Shown here: one piece after another, positions 1-9,735 of the stretch
Numbering within the stretch: position 1 is the first letter of the stretch
Layout of the letters: each line of letters begins with the position of its first letter
Origin: Sphingomonas sp. PsM26
Lineage (GTDB): Bacteria; Pseudomonadota; Alphaproteobacteria; Sphingomonadales; Sphingomonadaceae
Assembly: GCA_030433805.1 (NCBI GenBank)
Contig: JARUXA010000021.1
Span: 1 to 64,000, forward strand
Length of the DNA stretch: 64,000 nucleotides
Direction: 5' to 3'
Notes under the pieces: generated by a model
The model's database searches: none
Seen by the model: the letters and a program-made list of their open reading frames with translations, nothing else
What the model was told of the DNA's origin: nothing
Program-made: the position numbers and the translations under genes

Positions 1-2088
1 ACGATCGGCTTTACGTCGACCGCGCCGGTCGCGGCGGTTGTGGGCGGGGCGACCTTCACGCCGAGCGCGACCGCGACATCGAGCCTGAGCGTCACGTTCA
101 CGATCGATCCTACAAGCAACAGCGTCTGCACCATCGCCGCTGGCGTCGTCAGCTTTACCGGTGCCGGGACATGCCGGGTCAACGCCGACCAGCCGGGCAA
201 CGCCAGTTACGCAGCCGCAACGCAAGTCCAGCAAAGCTTTACGGTGAGCGCGGCGAGTCAGACGATCGGCTTTACGTCGACCGCGCCGGTCGCGGCGGTT
301 GTGGGCGGGGCGACCTACACGCCGAGCGCGACCGCGACATCGAGCCTGACCGTCACGTTCACGATCGATCCGGCGAGCAACAGCGTCTGCACCATCGCCG
401 CTGGCGTCGTCAGCTTCACCGGCGCGGGAACATGCCGGATCAACGCCGACCAGCCGGGCAACGCCAGCTACGCCGCGGCCACGCAAGTCCAGCAGAGCTT
501 CGCCGTTAGCGCGGCAAGCCAGACGATCGCCTTTACCTCGACCGCGCCGGTCGCCGCGGTCGTCGGCGGCGCGACCTATACGCCCAGCGCGACGGCAACA
601 TCGAGTCTGACCGTAGCGTTCACGATCGACGCCACGAGCAACGGCATCTGCATTATTGCTGCTGGCGTCGTCAGTTTCACCGGCACGGGAACATGCCGGA
701 TCAACGCCGACCAGCCGGGCAACGCCAGTTACGCCGCAGCGACGCAAGTCCAGCAGAGCTTCGCCGTTAGCGCGGGAAGCCAGACGATCGGCTTTACCTC
801 GACCGCGCCGGTCGCCGCGGTCGTCGGCGGGGCGACCTATACGCCGAGCGCGACTGCGACATCGGCACTGACCGTAGCGTTCACGATCGACCCCACGAGC
901 AACGGCATCTGCGCCATCGCCGCTGGCGTCGTCAGCTTCACCGGCGCGGGAACATGCCGGATCAACGCCGACCAGCCCGGTAACGCCAGTTATACCGCAG
1001 CAACGCAGGTCCAGCAGAGCTTCACGGTAAGCACGACGAGGCAGACGATCGCCTTTACCTCGACCGCGCCAGTCGCTGCGGTTGTCGGCGGGGCGACCTA
1101 TACGCCGAGCGCGACCGCGACATCAGCCCTGACCGTCGCGTTCACAATCGATCCTGCAAGCAACGGCATCTGCGCCATCGCCGCTGGCGTTGTCAGTTTC
1201 ACCGGTTCAGGAACCTGTCGGATCAACGCTGACCAACCCGGCAACGCCGGTTATGCAGCCGCAACCCAGGTCCAGCAAAGTTTCACGGTCAGCGCGGCGA
1301 GCCAAACGATCGGCTTCACATCGACCGCCCCCGTCGCCGCCGTCGTTGGCGGGACGACCTATACGCCGAGCGCGACCGCGACATCGAGCCTGACTGTCGC
1401 GTTCACGATCGATCCCACGAGCAACGGCATCTGCACCATCGCTGCTGGCGTCGTGAGTTTCACCGGTGCCGGGACATGCCGCATCAACGCTGACCAGCCG
1501 GGCAACGCGAATTATGATGCGGCGACCCAGGTCCAGCAAAGCTTCACGGTGAGCGCGGCAAGTCAGACGATCGCCTTTACCTCGACCGCGCCAGTCGCTG
1601 CGGTTGTCGGCGGGGCGACCTATACGCCCAGCGCGACCGCGACATCGAGCCTGACCGTGGCGTTCACGATCGACCCCACGAGCAACGGCATCTGCACCAT
1701 CGCCGGTGGCGTCGTCAGTTTTACCGGTGCCGGGACATGCCGCATCAACGCCGACCAGCCGGGCAACGCGAATTATGATGCGGCACCGCAGGTGCAGCAG
1801 AGCTTTGCGGTGACCGTGGCGAGCCAGACGATCAGTTTCGCGACGAGCGCACCGGGAAGTGCCCGCGTCGGCGGCGCACCATACTCCCCAGCCGCAACCG
1901 CGACATCGGGGCTTCCGGTCGACTTGACGATCGCCCCTGCCAGCAGCGCCATCTGCACGCTGTCCGGTGGCAACGTCACGTTTAGTGCGGCGGGGACGTG
2001 CCTGATCGACGCCAATCAGGCGGGCAACGCCAGTTACGCCGCCGCATCGCTCGTGCAGCAGAGCGTCACCGTCGTAAAAGGCGACCAG
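1..2088 (+). repeat. Tandem 261-bp coding repeat, family A (8 units in view)
   Basis: Units begin at 1, 262, 523, 784, 1045, 1306, 1567 and 1828, an exact 261-bp (87-codon) spacing. The first seven are nearly identical at DNA level and the eighth is diverged. Each encodes an Ig-like segment starting T-I-x-F and containing NADQPGNA. The array continues upstream of the window. Confidence 0.9.
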
Positions 2089-5000
2089 ACCGTCAGTTTT
2101 GCGGGATTGTCCGACGCCTCGCTGTCGGCATCCCCGCTGACCCTGTCCGCCACCGCAGGGTCAGGACTGGCGGTGGAGTTCGCGAGCGGCACGACAGGGA
2201 TCTGTACGGTCGCGGGGACGACGCTCTCGCTGATCGCGCAAGGCACGTGCACCGTCACCGCGGACCAGCCGGGCGACACCAACTGGAACGCCGCGCCGAC
2301 GGTGACGCGCAGCTTCTCCGTGCTGCCGGCGACGCTCGCGCTGTCGAGCAATCCGTCGGCAACCGCTGTCGTCGGCGCGGCGTTCAGCCAGGACAATACG
2401 GTGACGGGCGGGGTTGCGCCGTACCAATTCACGCTCGCAAGCGGTGCGCTGCCGGCGGGTGCCAGCCTGGATGCGGCGACCGGGGCGGTGCGGGGCACCC
2501 TCACCAGCGCCGGGGCGTTCAGTTATGCCATCACGGTCGCCGACTCCGCCAGTCCGCCGACCACCGCCACCGGCAGCACGGTCAGCGGCACGATCGGCAA
2601 GGGCAGCCAGACGCTCGGCTTCACCTCCACGCCCCCTGCCCCGGCGATCGTCGGCGGGACCTATACGGTCACCGCACAATCGTCCGCGACCCTGACACCG
2701 GTCTTCACGATCGCGCCCGCCAGCGCGGGCCTATGTGCCGTAACCGGGGCGACCGTTAGCTTCACCGCAGCAGGAAGCTGCGTCATCCTCGCCGATCAGG
2801 CCGGGACGAGCGATTACGATGCCGCTCCCCAGATCAGCCAGTCGGTTACGATCCTCGCCGCGCCAACCGCCGCCGACCGCACCGCGTCGATTGCCTATGA
2901 CAGCACCGGCACCGCGATCGACCTCACGGCGAGCATTGGCGGGGGTGCGCACGATGGCGTCGCGATCGTCACTGCGCCAGCGCATGGCACCGCGAGTGTC
3001 GCCGGTGACATCGTAACCTATACGCCGACGGCCGGATATTTCGGTGCGGACAGCTTCACGTACAGCGCAACCGGGCCGGGTGGCACGTCTGCGCCTGCAA
3101 TCGTCAGCCTGACGGTCGCCACGCCTGCCGTTCCGACCGCCGCGGCGGGCACTGTGGACGTCGGGTACGATAGCGCCGGACAGGCGATCCCGCTCCAACC
3201 AAGTGGAGTCTACACGACCGTAGCGATCGCTACCGCCCCGACAAAGGGAACGGTGACGCTGAGCGGCACGACGGCGACTTATGTGCCGACCCCCGGCAGC
3301 TTTGGCACGGACAGCTTCACCTATACTGCGACCGGGCCGGGCGGGACGTCTGCACCGGCAACCATCAGCGTGACGATCGCCACCCCTGCCACCCCGGGCG
3401 CTGCGGGGAGCACGGTCGACATTGCGTACGACAGTGCCGGACAGGCCATCACGCTGCAGCCGAGCGGAGTCTACACCACCGTCGCCATCGCTACCGCCCC
3501 GACCAAGGGGACGGCGACGCTGAGCGGGACGATGGCGACCTATGTTCCGACCCCCGGCAGCTTTGGCGCTGACAGCTTCACCTATACCGCGACCGGGCCT
3601 GGCGGCACGTCTGCGCCTGCGACCGTCAGCGTGACGATCGCCACACCCGCCACTCCGGGCGCGACGGGGAGCACGGTCGATGTTGCGTACGACAGTGCCG
3701 GACAAGCGGTCACGTTGCTGCCGAGCGGCGTCTATACGACCGTCGCGATCGCGACCGGGCCGACCAAGGGAACGGTGACGCTGAGCGGCACGACGGCGAC
3801 CTATGTGCCAACCCCAGGCAGTTTTGGCGCGGACAGCTTCACCTATACCGCGACCGGACCGGGCGGCACCTCAGCGCCAGCGACCGTCGGCGTTACGATC
3901 GCCACACCCGCCACACCGGGTGCGGCGGGGAGCACGGTTGACGTTGCGTACGACAGTGCCGGACAGGCGGTCACGTTGCAGCCGAGCGGCGTCTATACGA
4001 TCGTCGCGATCGCGATCGCCCCAACCAAGGGAACGGTGACGCTGAGCGGTACAACCGCAACCTACATACCGACCCCCGGCAGCTTCGGCGCTGACAGCTT
4101 CACTTATACCGCGACCGGGCCCGGTGGGACGTCTGCGCCTGCCACCGTCAGCGTGACGATAGCCACGCCTGCCACCCCGGGCGCGGCGGGGAGCGCGGTC
4201 GACGTTGCGTACGACAGTGCCGGACAGGCGATCGCTCTGCAGCCTAGCGGCGTCTACACTACCGTCGCGATCGCGACCGCCCCGACCAAGGGGACCGTGA
4301 CGCTGAGCGGGACGACGGCAACCTATGTGCCGACCCCCGGCAGCTTCGGCGCCGACAACTTCACTTATACCGCGACCGGGCCGGGCGGCACCTCAGCGCC
4401 AGCGACCGTCAGCGTGACGATCGCCACACCCGCCACCCCGGGCGCGGCGGGAAGCATGGTCGACGTTGCGTACGACAGTGCCGGACAGGCGATCGCTGTG
4501 CAGCCGAGCGGCGTCTACACGACCGTCGCGATCGCTACCGCCCCGACCAAGGGAACGGTGGCGTTGAGCGGCACGACCGCAACCTACATACCGACCCCCG
4601 GCAGTTTCGGCGCGGACAGCTTTACCTATACCGCGACCGGGCCGGGCGGCACCTCGGCACCCGCAACGATCAGCGTGACGATCGCCACGCCTGCCACCCC
4701 GGGCGCTGCGGGGAACACAGTCGACGTTGCGTACGAGAGCGCTGGACAGGCAATCGCCCTGCAGCCGAGCGGCGTCTTCACCACCGTTGCCATTGCTACC
4801 GCCCCGACCAAGGGAACGGTGACGCTGAGCGGTACGACCGCAACCTACATACCGACCCCGGGCAGCTTCGGCGCGGACAGCTTCACCTATACCGCGACCG
4901 GGCCGGGTGGCACATCGCCGCCTGCAACCGTCAGCGTGACGATCGCTACCCCCGCCACGCCCGCCGCGGCGAACGTTTCCGCCGACGTCGCGTTCGACAG

Positions 5001-7047
5001 CGCAGGACAGGCCATCGTGCTGCAACCGAGCGGCGTCTATAGCAGCGTCGCGCTCGCTACTGCGCCCACCAAGGGTAGCGTGACGATCAGCGGCGCGACC
5101 GCAACCTATGTCCCGACCGCCGGCAGCTTTGGCAGCGACAGCTTTACCTACATCGCGACCGGCCCCGGAGGGAATTCCCCCGCGGCAACAGTAAGCGTGA
5201 CGATCGCGACACCCCCAGTGCCGGTCGCCGAACCCGTCAACGTCGATACCGCGGGCACTACCGTCGAAGGCGGCGCAAGCGTGGGGATTGATCTCGGCAA
5301 GCTCGTATCGGGGACTTTCGCCACGATCGAAATCGCCGCGCCCCCCGCGCACGGAACCGTCACGCTGCGCGGAACGACAGCCGCCGCGCGACGCACGGGC
5401 GGGGCACGCGCGCTCGCCGTGAGCGACTGGACCGCCACCTATGAACCCAACCCGGGCTATGCGGGCAAGGACAGTTTCCAGTTCGTCGCGGTCGGACCCG
5501 GCGGACGGTCGCTCCCGGCAACCGTGGAGATCACCGTCACCGGCCAGCCCCCGACCGCGCTGGCCAAGTCCGCCAGTATCGGGGACGCACAGACCGTATC
5601 GGTCGAGCTGACCGAAGGCGCGATCGGCGGCCCGTTCACCGCCGCGACGATCGACGCGGTGAGCCCCGCCGAGGCCGCCACCGCCCGCATCGTCCAGGGC
5701 GGCACCGCTGCGCAACCGAGCTACCGGGTCGACGTGACGACCCAGCCGCATTTTGGCGGAACGGTGGTCGTGCGCTATCGCATCGGAAATGCCTTTGGCC
5801 TGTCCGCGCCCGCCACGGTGACGATCACGGTGACCGCGCGTCCCGACCCGTCCGCCGACCCGGTCGTGCGCGCGATTACCGATGCACAAGCCGAGACCGC
5901 GAGGCGTTTCGCGCGTACGCAGGTCGCCAACTTCATGGCCCGCGCGCAGCAACTCCATCACGGGGGCGGCGCGACCAATCCGCTGGGGATCGCGGTCAAT
6001 CTGCGCGATGCGGTACTGACCCCCGGCGACCCGCGTGTCTCCGGCCATGACCCGGCGCTATCGCCGGACGGGCTCGACCGTGACCGCTTCGTGTCCAGAA
6101 GCGTCGCGGAAGCCACCCTGCCCGGACGCGCGATCGGAAGCGAACGGGGGAACGATCTGCCCGAGCGCGACGACGCGCCGCACAGTGACGCGGCGACCGT
6201 CGGGCCGCGTCCGGTCGGCGACATCGCGCTATGGACGGGCGGGTCGATCGAAGTCGGGACGCTCGACCGGCGATCGGGCCGGGCAAAGATCACGCTGGCA
6301 AGCGGCGGGCTCTCGACCGGCGCCGATCTGCGCATCGCCGATTGGGCGACGATCGGCCTCGGTGGCGGCTATGGCAGCGACGTCAGCCGGATCGACGGCG
6401 AGGCGGCGCGCATCCGCAGCGAAACCAAGGTGTTCGCGGCGTACGGCAGCTTCGCGCCCCTAAACGGCACGTTCGTCGATGCGATGATCGGTCACGGCAG
6501 CCTCGATTACCGGACACGGCGGGCGATTGCCGCAACCGGCGAGGTCGCGCTGGGCAAGCGCGAGGGCGGCATGACGTTCGGCGCGGTATCGGCCGGCGTC
6601 GACCGCCAGAACGACGGTCTGCGCTGGTCGGGCTACGGTCGCCTGGAATGGTTGGATGGAACGCTCGACGGCTATTCCGAAACGGGCGTCGCGCGCTACG
6701 CGCTGCGGTTCGACGACCGTAGCGTGCGATCCTTGACCGGGGTCGTCGGTGGCCGGTTCGAGATCGCGCACGACCTCGGCTTCGCGCGGGTCAGCCCGCG
6801 GATCGCGGCGGAATGGCTCCACGAGTTCCAGACCGCCGGGGTGCAAAGCCTCGACTATGCCGATTTCAGCGGCCTGGCGACCTATCGCATCCGCGGCACC
6901 GGCTGGCAGCGCGAGCAATATCAGCTGTCGCTCGGAAGCCGCTGGAGCCTGATGCTGCAATGGATGGTCGACATGGAAATCGGCTTGCGCGGCGCGGCGG
7001 GAGAAAGCGCGGCGCAAGGCCGGTTGCGGATCAGCAAGCGGTTCTGA
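1..7047 (+). CDS. Giant Ig-like repeat autotransporter/adhesin, 5' end outside window
   Basis: The reading frame is already open at base 1 and inside a repeat unit, so the real start lies upstream; at least 2,349 codons are visible. Order of parts: eight 87-residue units of one Ig-like family (bases 1-2088), linker Ig-like segments, eight 87-residue units of a second cadherin/Big-like family (3154-5241), a degenerate region, then a roughly 290-residue C-terminal domain ending in Phe. The alternating amphipathic strands and terminal aromatic residue of that domain fit an autotransporter-type outer-membrane beta-barrel. First-family units carry two cysteines (in CTIAAG or similar, and GTCRI), so a disulphide per unit is possible. 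Probable role: surface-exposed adhesin or stalk protein, inferred from architecture only. The signal peptide cannot be seen. The repeats make copy number prone to change and to misassembly. Confidence 0.75.
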   Translation, partial: TIGFTSTAPVAAVVGGATFTPSATATSSLSVTFTIDPTSNSVCTIAAGVVSFTGAGTCRVNADQPGNASYAAATQVQQSFTVSAASQTIGFTSTAPVAAVVGGATYTPSATATSSLTVTFTIDPASNSVCTIAAGVVSFTGAGTCRINADQPGNASYAAATQVQQSFAVSAASQTIAFTSTAPVAAVVGGATYTPSATATSSLTVAFTIDATSNGICIIAAGVVSFTGTGTCRINADQPGNASYAAATQVQQSFAVSAGSQTIGFTSTAPVAAVVGGATYTPSATATSALTVAFTIDPTSNGICAIAAGVVSFTGAGTCRINADQPGNASYTAATQVQQSFTVSTTRQTIAFTSTAPVAAVVGGATYTPSATATSALTVAFTIDPASNGICAIAAGVVSFTGSGTCRINADQPGNAGYAAATQVQQSFTVSAASQTIGFTSTAPVAAVVGGTTYTPSATATSSLTVAFTIDPTSNGICTIAAGVVSFTGAGTCRINADQPGNANYDAATQVQQSFTVSAASQTIAFTSTAPVAAVVGGATYTPSATATSSLTVAFTIDPTSNGICTIAGGVVSFTGAGTCRINADQPGNANYDAAPQVQQSFAVTVASQTISFATSAPGSARVGGAPYSPAATATSGLPVDLTIAPASSAICTLSGGNVTFSAAGTCLIDANQAGNASYAAASLVQQSVTVVKGDQTVSFAGLSDASLSASPLTLSATAGSGLAVEFASGTTGICTVAGTTLSLIAQGTCTVTADQPGDTNWNAAPTVTRSFSVLPATLALSSNPSATAVVGAAFSQDNTVTGGVAPYQFTLASGALPAGASLDAATGAVRGTLTSAGAFSYAITVADSASPPTTATGSTVSGTIGKGSQTLGFTSTPPAPAIVGGTYTVTAQSSATLTPVFTIAPASAGLCAVTGATVSFTAAGSCVILADQAGTSDYDAAPQISQSVTILAAPTAADRTASIAYDSTGTAIDLTASIGGGAHDGVAIVTAPAHGTASVAGDIVTYTPTAGYFGADSFTYSATGPGGTSAPAIVSLTVATPAVPTAAAGTVDVGYDSAGQAIPLQPSGVYTTVAIATAPTKGTVTLSGTTATYVPTPGSFGTDSFTYTATGPGGTSAPATISVTIATPATPGAAGSTVDIAYDSAGQAITLQPSGVYTTVAIATAPTKGTATLSGTMATYVPTPGSFGADSFTYTATGPGGTSAPATVSVTIATPATPGATGSTVDVAYDSAGQAVTLLPSGVYTTVAIATGPTKGTVTLSGTTATYVPTPGSFGADSFTYTATGPGGTSAPATVGVTIATPATPGAAGSTVDVAYDSAGQAVTLQPSGVYTIVAIAIAPTKGTVTLSGTTATYIPTPGSFGADSFTYTATGPGGTSAPATVSVTIATPATPGAAGSAVDVAYDSAGQAIALQPSGVYTTVAIATAPTKGTVTLSGTTATYVPTPGSFGADNFTYTATGPGGTSAPATVSVTIATPATPGAAGSMVDVAYDSAGQAIAVQPSGVYTTVAIATAPTKGTVALSGTTATYIPTPGSFGADSFTYTATGPGGTSAPATISVTIATPATPGAAGNTVDVAYESAGQAIALQPSGVFTTVAIATAPTKGTVTLSGTTATYIPTPGSFGADSFTYTATGPGGTSPPATVSVTIATPATPAAANVSADVAFDSAGQAIVLQPSGVYSSVALATAPTKGSVTISGATATYVPTAGSFGSDSFTYIATGPGGNSPAATVSVTIATPPVPVAEPVNVDTAGTTVEGGASVGIDLGKLVSGTFATIEIAAPPAHGTVTLRGTTAAARRTGGARALAVSDWTATYEPNPGYAGKDSFQFVAVGPGGRSLPATVEITVTGQPPTALAKSASIGDAQTVSVELTEGAIGGPFTAATIDAVSPAEAATARIVQGGTAAQPSYRVDVTTQPHFGGTVVVRYRIGNAFGLSAPATVTITVTARPDPSADPVVRAITDAQAETARRFARTQVANFMARAQQLHHGGGATNPLGIAVNLRDAVLTPGDPRVSGHDPALSPDGLDRDRFVSRSVAEATLPGRAIGSERGNDLPERDDAPHSDAATVGPRPVGDIALWTGGSIEVGTLDRRSGRAKITLASGGLSTGADLRIADWATIGLGGGYGSDVSRIDGEAARIRSETKVFAAYGSFAPLNGTFVDAMIGHGSLDYRTRRAIAATGEVALGKREGGMTFGAVSAGVDRQNDGLRWSGYGRLEWLDGTLDGYSETGVARYALRFDDRSVRSLTGVVGGRFEIAHDLGFARVSPRIAAEWLHEFQTAGVQSLDYADFSGLATYRIRGTGWQREQYQLSLGSRWSLMLQWMVDMEIGLRGAAGESAAQGRLRISKRF
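3154..5241 (+). repeat. Tandem 261-bp coding repeat, family B (8 units)
   Basis: Units begin at 3154, 3415, 3676, 3937, 4198, 4459, 4720 and 4981, again exactly 261 bp apart. Each carries VAYDSAGQA and SFTYTATGPGG (or close variants), resembling bacterial cadherin-like/Ig domains. The sequence is unrelated to family A by eye although the period is the same. Confidence 0.9.
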
Positions 7048-7059
7048 CCCGCGCCCCCG

Positions 7060-7848
7060 TCAGTTCTTGAGCCGCCATCCGCTGCGGAAAATCCATCCGA
7101 CAACGCCGAGGCACACCACCAGGAACAGCGCGGTGACGCCAAGGCTCAGCCCGACCGACACGTCGCCCTTGTCGAAGAACGCCCAGCGGAACCCGCTCAC
7201 CAGATAGACTACCGGGTTGAACAGGCTGACCGTCCGCCACGGCTGCGGCAGCATGTCGATCGAGTAGAAGGCGCCGCCTAGGAAGGTCAGCGGCGTGATC
7301 AGCAGCGCGGGGATGAAATTGAGCTGCTCGAACCCCTTCGCCCAGATGCCGATGATGAAGCCGAACAGGCTGAAGGTCACGCTGGTCAGCACCAGGAACG
7401 CCAGCATCGCGAACGGGTGGACGATCTGCAACGGCACGAACAGCGCCGCGGTCGCGAGGATGATCAGCCCGATCACGATCGACTTGGTTGCGGCTGCACC
7501 GACATAGCCCACCACCATCTCCATCGCCGAGACGGGCGCGGAGAGAAGCTCGAACATTGTGCCGGTGAATTTGGGGAAGTAGATGCCGATCGAGGCATTG
7601 GCGATGCTTTGCGTCAGCAGCGACAGCATGATCAGCCCGGGCACGATGAAGCTGCCATAGCCGACCCCGCCGACCGTGCTGATCCGCGACCCGATCGCGC
7701 CGCCGAACACGACGAAATAAAGCGAGGTGGTGATCACCGGGGTAACGAGGCTCTGCCACAAGGTCCGCAGACCCCGCGCCATCTCGAAGCGATAAATCGC
7801 CCAGATCCCGTTGAAGTTGATCGCGGGGGCTTTGTCGGTGCCGCTCAT
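7060..7848 (-). CDS. ABC-2 type transporter permease
   Basis: This 262-residue inner-membrane protein has about six hydrophobic helices and the ABC2_membrane pattern, including the late motif [18 protein letters not shown] that is typical of drug/polysaccharide-type exporter permeases. It would form the membrane channel for the ATPase encoded just upstream. Its ATG overlaps the ATPase stop codon (ATGA at 7845-7848), so the two are translationally coupled. The substrate cannot be told from sequence; the nearest described types are multidrug or lipid exporters of the DrrB/NodJ class. Confidence 0.88.
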   Translation of the reverse strand: MSGTDKAPAINFNGIWAIYRFEMARGLRTLWQSLVTPVITTSLYFVVFGGAIGSRISTVGGVGYGSFIVPGLIMLSLLTQSIANASIGIYFPKFTGTMFELLSAPVSAMEMVVGYVGAAATKSIVIGLIILATAALFVPLQIVHPFAMLAFLVLTSVTFSLFGFIIGIWAKGFEQLNFIPALLITPLTFLGGAFYSIDMLPQPWRTVSLFNPVVYLVSGFRWAFFDKGDVSVGLSLGVTALFLVVCLGVVGWIFRSGWRLKN

Positions 7849-8777
7849 GCCGCGTCCTTCTTTTCGACCAGGTCGACGAAAATATCCTCGAGGCTCGATT
7901 TCGAGGTCTCGAGATCCTTGAACCCGATCCCGAGCTCCGCGAGCTTGCGCAGCAGCGAGGGGATGCCGGTGTGCTCGGCCTGCGCGTCGAAGATGTAGCG
8001 CAGCGTCTTGCCGTCATTCTCGAGCGCGACGTCCCAGTCGGACAGGTCACCCGGCAACGCGTCGAGCGGTTCCTGCAGCGAAATCAGCATCTGGCGCTTG
8101 CCGAGCTTCTTCATCAGTTCGGCCTTGCCCTCGACGAGGATCAACTGCCCCTTGTTGATGACGCCGACACGGTCGGCCATTTCCTCGGCCTCCTCGATGT
8201 AATGCGTCGTCAGGATGATCGTGGTGCCCTTTTCGCGTAGCCGGTGGACCAGCTTCCACATGTCGCGGCGCAAGGCGACGTCAACGCCCGCGGTAGGTTC
8301 GTCGAGGAACAGGATGTCGGGTTCGTGGCTGAGCGCCTTGGCGATCAGCACGCGGCGCTTCATGCCCCCCGACAATTCCATGATCTTGGCGTTGCGCTTA
8401 TCCCACAGCGACAGGTCGCGCAGCACCTGTTCGAGATACGCCTCGTTCGCGCCGCGCCCGAACAGGCGGCGGCTGAAGCGGACGGTGGCGATGACGGTCT
8501 CGAACATGTCGACCGACAGTTCCTGCGGGACGAGCCCGATCGCGCGACGTGCACTGCGGAAATCGGTCAGCGCATCGTGGCCGAGCACGGTCACGCTGCC
8601 GGTGGTGGGCGTGACAATGCCGCAGATGATCGAGATGAGCGTCGTCTTGCCCGCGCCGTTGGGGCCAAGCAGCGCAAAGATCTCGCCCCGGTTGATCGAC
8701 AGGTCGATCGGCTGAAGCGCGTGATGGCCTGATGCGTAGGTCTTCGAGACCCCCGCGACCGAAAGTATACTGTCCAT
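7845..8777 (-). CDS. ABC transporter ATP-binding protein
   Basis: This 310-residue cytoplasmic ATPase powers the adjacent ABC-2 permease. Visible motifs are Walker [10 protein letters not shown], signature LSGGMKRR, Walker [11 protein letters not shown], and the H-loop [15 protein letters not shown]. The C-terminal part is the DrrA/CcmA-like extension. The start at 8777 ([10 protein letters not shown]) is preferred to an upstream ATG at 8927 because homology begins there and the longer version runs into a palindromic repeat. The gene forms a two-gene operon with the permease. Confidence 0.9.
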   Translation of the reverse strand: MDSILSVAGVSKTYASGHHALQPIDLSINRGEIFALLGPNGAGKTTLISIICGIVTPTTGSVTVLGHDALTDFRSARRAIGLVPQELSVDMFETVIATVRFSRRLFGRGANEAYLEQVLRDLSLWDKRNAKIMELSGGMKRRVLIAKALSHEPDILFLDEPTAGVDVALRRDMWKLVHRLREKGTTIILTTHYIEEAEEMADRVGVINKGQLILVEGKAELMKKLGKRQMLISLQEPLDALPGDLSDWDVALENDGKTLRYIFDAQAEHTGIPSLLRKLAELGIGFKDLETSKSSLEDIFVDLVEKKDAA

Positions 8778-8870
8778 CAAGCCCCCGTTTGTTGTCCGGG
8801 AGATAGGGCGGCTGGTGCGGTGCAACAAGGTTGGGGTGGTTTCAAACCATTCCCTCTCTCTCGTCACGCG

Positions 8871-8973
8871 CTTCCCCGGCGAAGGCCGGGGCCTAGTAGC
8901 GAAGGTCGAGGTTATTGAGCGCAGCACACGCCACTACCCGCCCTCGACTGGGCCCCGGCCTTCGCCGGGGAAG
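8871..8973. repeat. Palindromic element A, copy 1 (intergenic)
   Basis: Near-perfect inverted arms (left 8871-8893, starting CTTCCCCGGCGAAGGCCGGG; right 8951-8973) flank a variable core of about 57 bp. Each arm also folds on itself. It lies between the ABC ATPase start and the 3' end of the DsbA-like gene. The same arms recur at 19505, 31853 and 61159. Confidence 0.9.
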
Positions 8974-9006
8974 AAATGCAGAGGAAAGGCGGAGGCGATG
9001 CCGCCC

Positions 9007-9735
9007 CTATTTCGCGGCGCGAGCCGTTGCGACTGCCTTCTGCAGCGCGTCCAGCGTCAGCGCGGAGGACACCACGCTGTTGCCGATCACCCAGCTCGGC
9101 GTCCCCGTCAGGCCCAATTGCCGCGCGATGCCCATGTTGGAGGCGATCTCCGCCTCGGCCTGCGGCGTGAAGGCCGCGGCCTTGGCGAGATCGACCCCCG
9201 CCGTCTTTGCCGATGCCGTGATCGTTTCGCGCGATACCGGGCCGGCGGCGTAGAGCGCATCGTGGAACCGCTGGAACTTGCCTTGGTTCGCCGCCGCAAG
9301 GCTCATCCGTGCCGCATCGACGCTCGCATCGCTCAGCACCGGGAATTCGCGGAACACCACGCGGAGCTTGGGATCGCTCTTGAGCAATGCCGTGATCGTG
9401 GGGAGGCTGGCGCGACAGTAGCCGCAATTATAGTCAAAATATTCAACGAGCGTGACGTCGGGATTGGCGCTGCCCATCCAGGCGCTGCCGACCGGCTTCA
9501 GGATCGCATCCTTGTTGGCGGCGATTACATCGGCGTGCGCGCGGTCGCGCAGCGCGTCCATCGCTTGCGGGATGATCTCGGGGTGGCTCAGCAGATAATC
9601 GTGGACGACCTGCTCGGTCCGGGCGGCATCGGGCGCGCTGGCGGAGACGAGCCGTTCGACCGCCCAGAACAGCGCCGCGCCGAGAATGGCGGCGACGAAC
9701 GCCACCGCGAAGGAACCTGCATAAGGGCGCATCAA
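9007..9735 (-). CDS. DsbA/Com1-family thiol-disulfide oxidoreductase
   Basis: This 242-residue protein has an N-terminal membrane anchor or signal (about residues 8-28) and a periplasmic thioredoxin fold. The redox motif CGYC (C104, C107) sits in DYNCGYCRASLP, and the cis-proline loop is seen as TGTPSW. Family members oxidise or isomerise cysteines in exported proteins. The protein is close to the ScsC/Com1 group, whose N-terminal region can oligomerise. The start overlaps the stop of the upstream metalloprotease gene (ATGA at 9732-9735), so the two are cotranscribed and may serve envelope protein quality control together. Confidence 0.9.
   Translation of the reverse strand: MMRPYAGSFAVAFVAAILGAALFWAVERLVSASAPDAARTEQVVHDYLLSHPEIIPQAMDALRDRAHADVIAANKDAILKPVGSAWMGSANPDVTLVEYFDYNCGYCRASLPTITALLKSDPKLRVVFREFPVLSDASVDAARMSLAAANQGKFQRFHDALYAAGPVSRETITASAKTAGVDLAKAAAFTPQAEAEIASNMGIARQLGLTGTPSWVIGNSVVSSALTLDALQKAVATARAAK

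Noticed and set aside
1-5241. Regular direct repeats that might suggest a CRISPR or satellite array
   Set aside because: The period is 261 bp, the repeats are translated in one frame and code for Ig-like units; there are no spacers.
2731-6048. Minus-strand open frames opposite the giant repeat protein
   Set aside because: They repeat with the same 261-bp period as the plus-strand repeats and are Arg/Gly-rich mirror frames.
8778-9006. Possible small gene between the ABC transporter and the DsbA-like gene
   Set aside because: The region is mostly palindromic element A copy 1; open frames there simply read the repeat arms.
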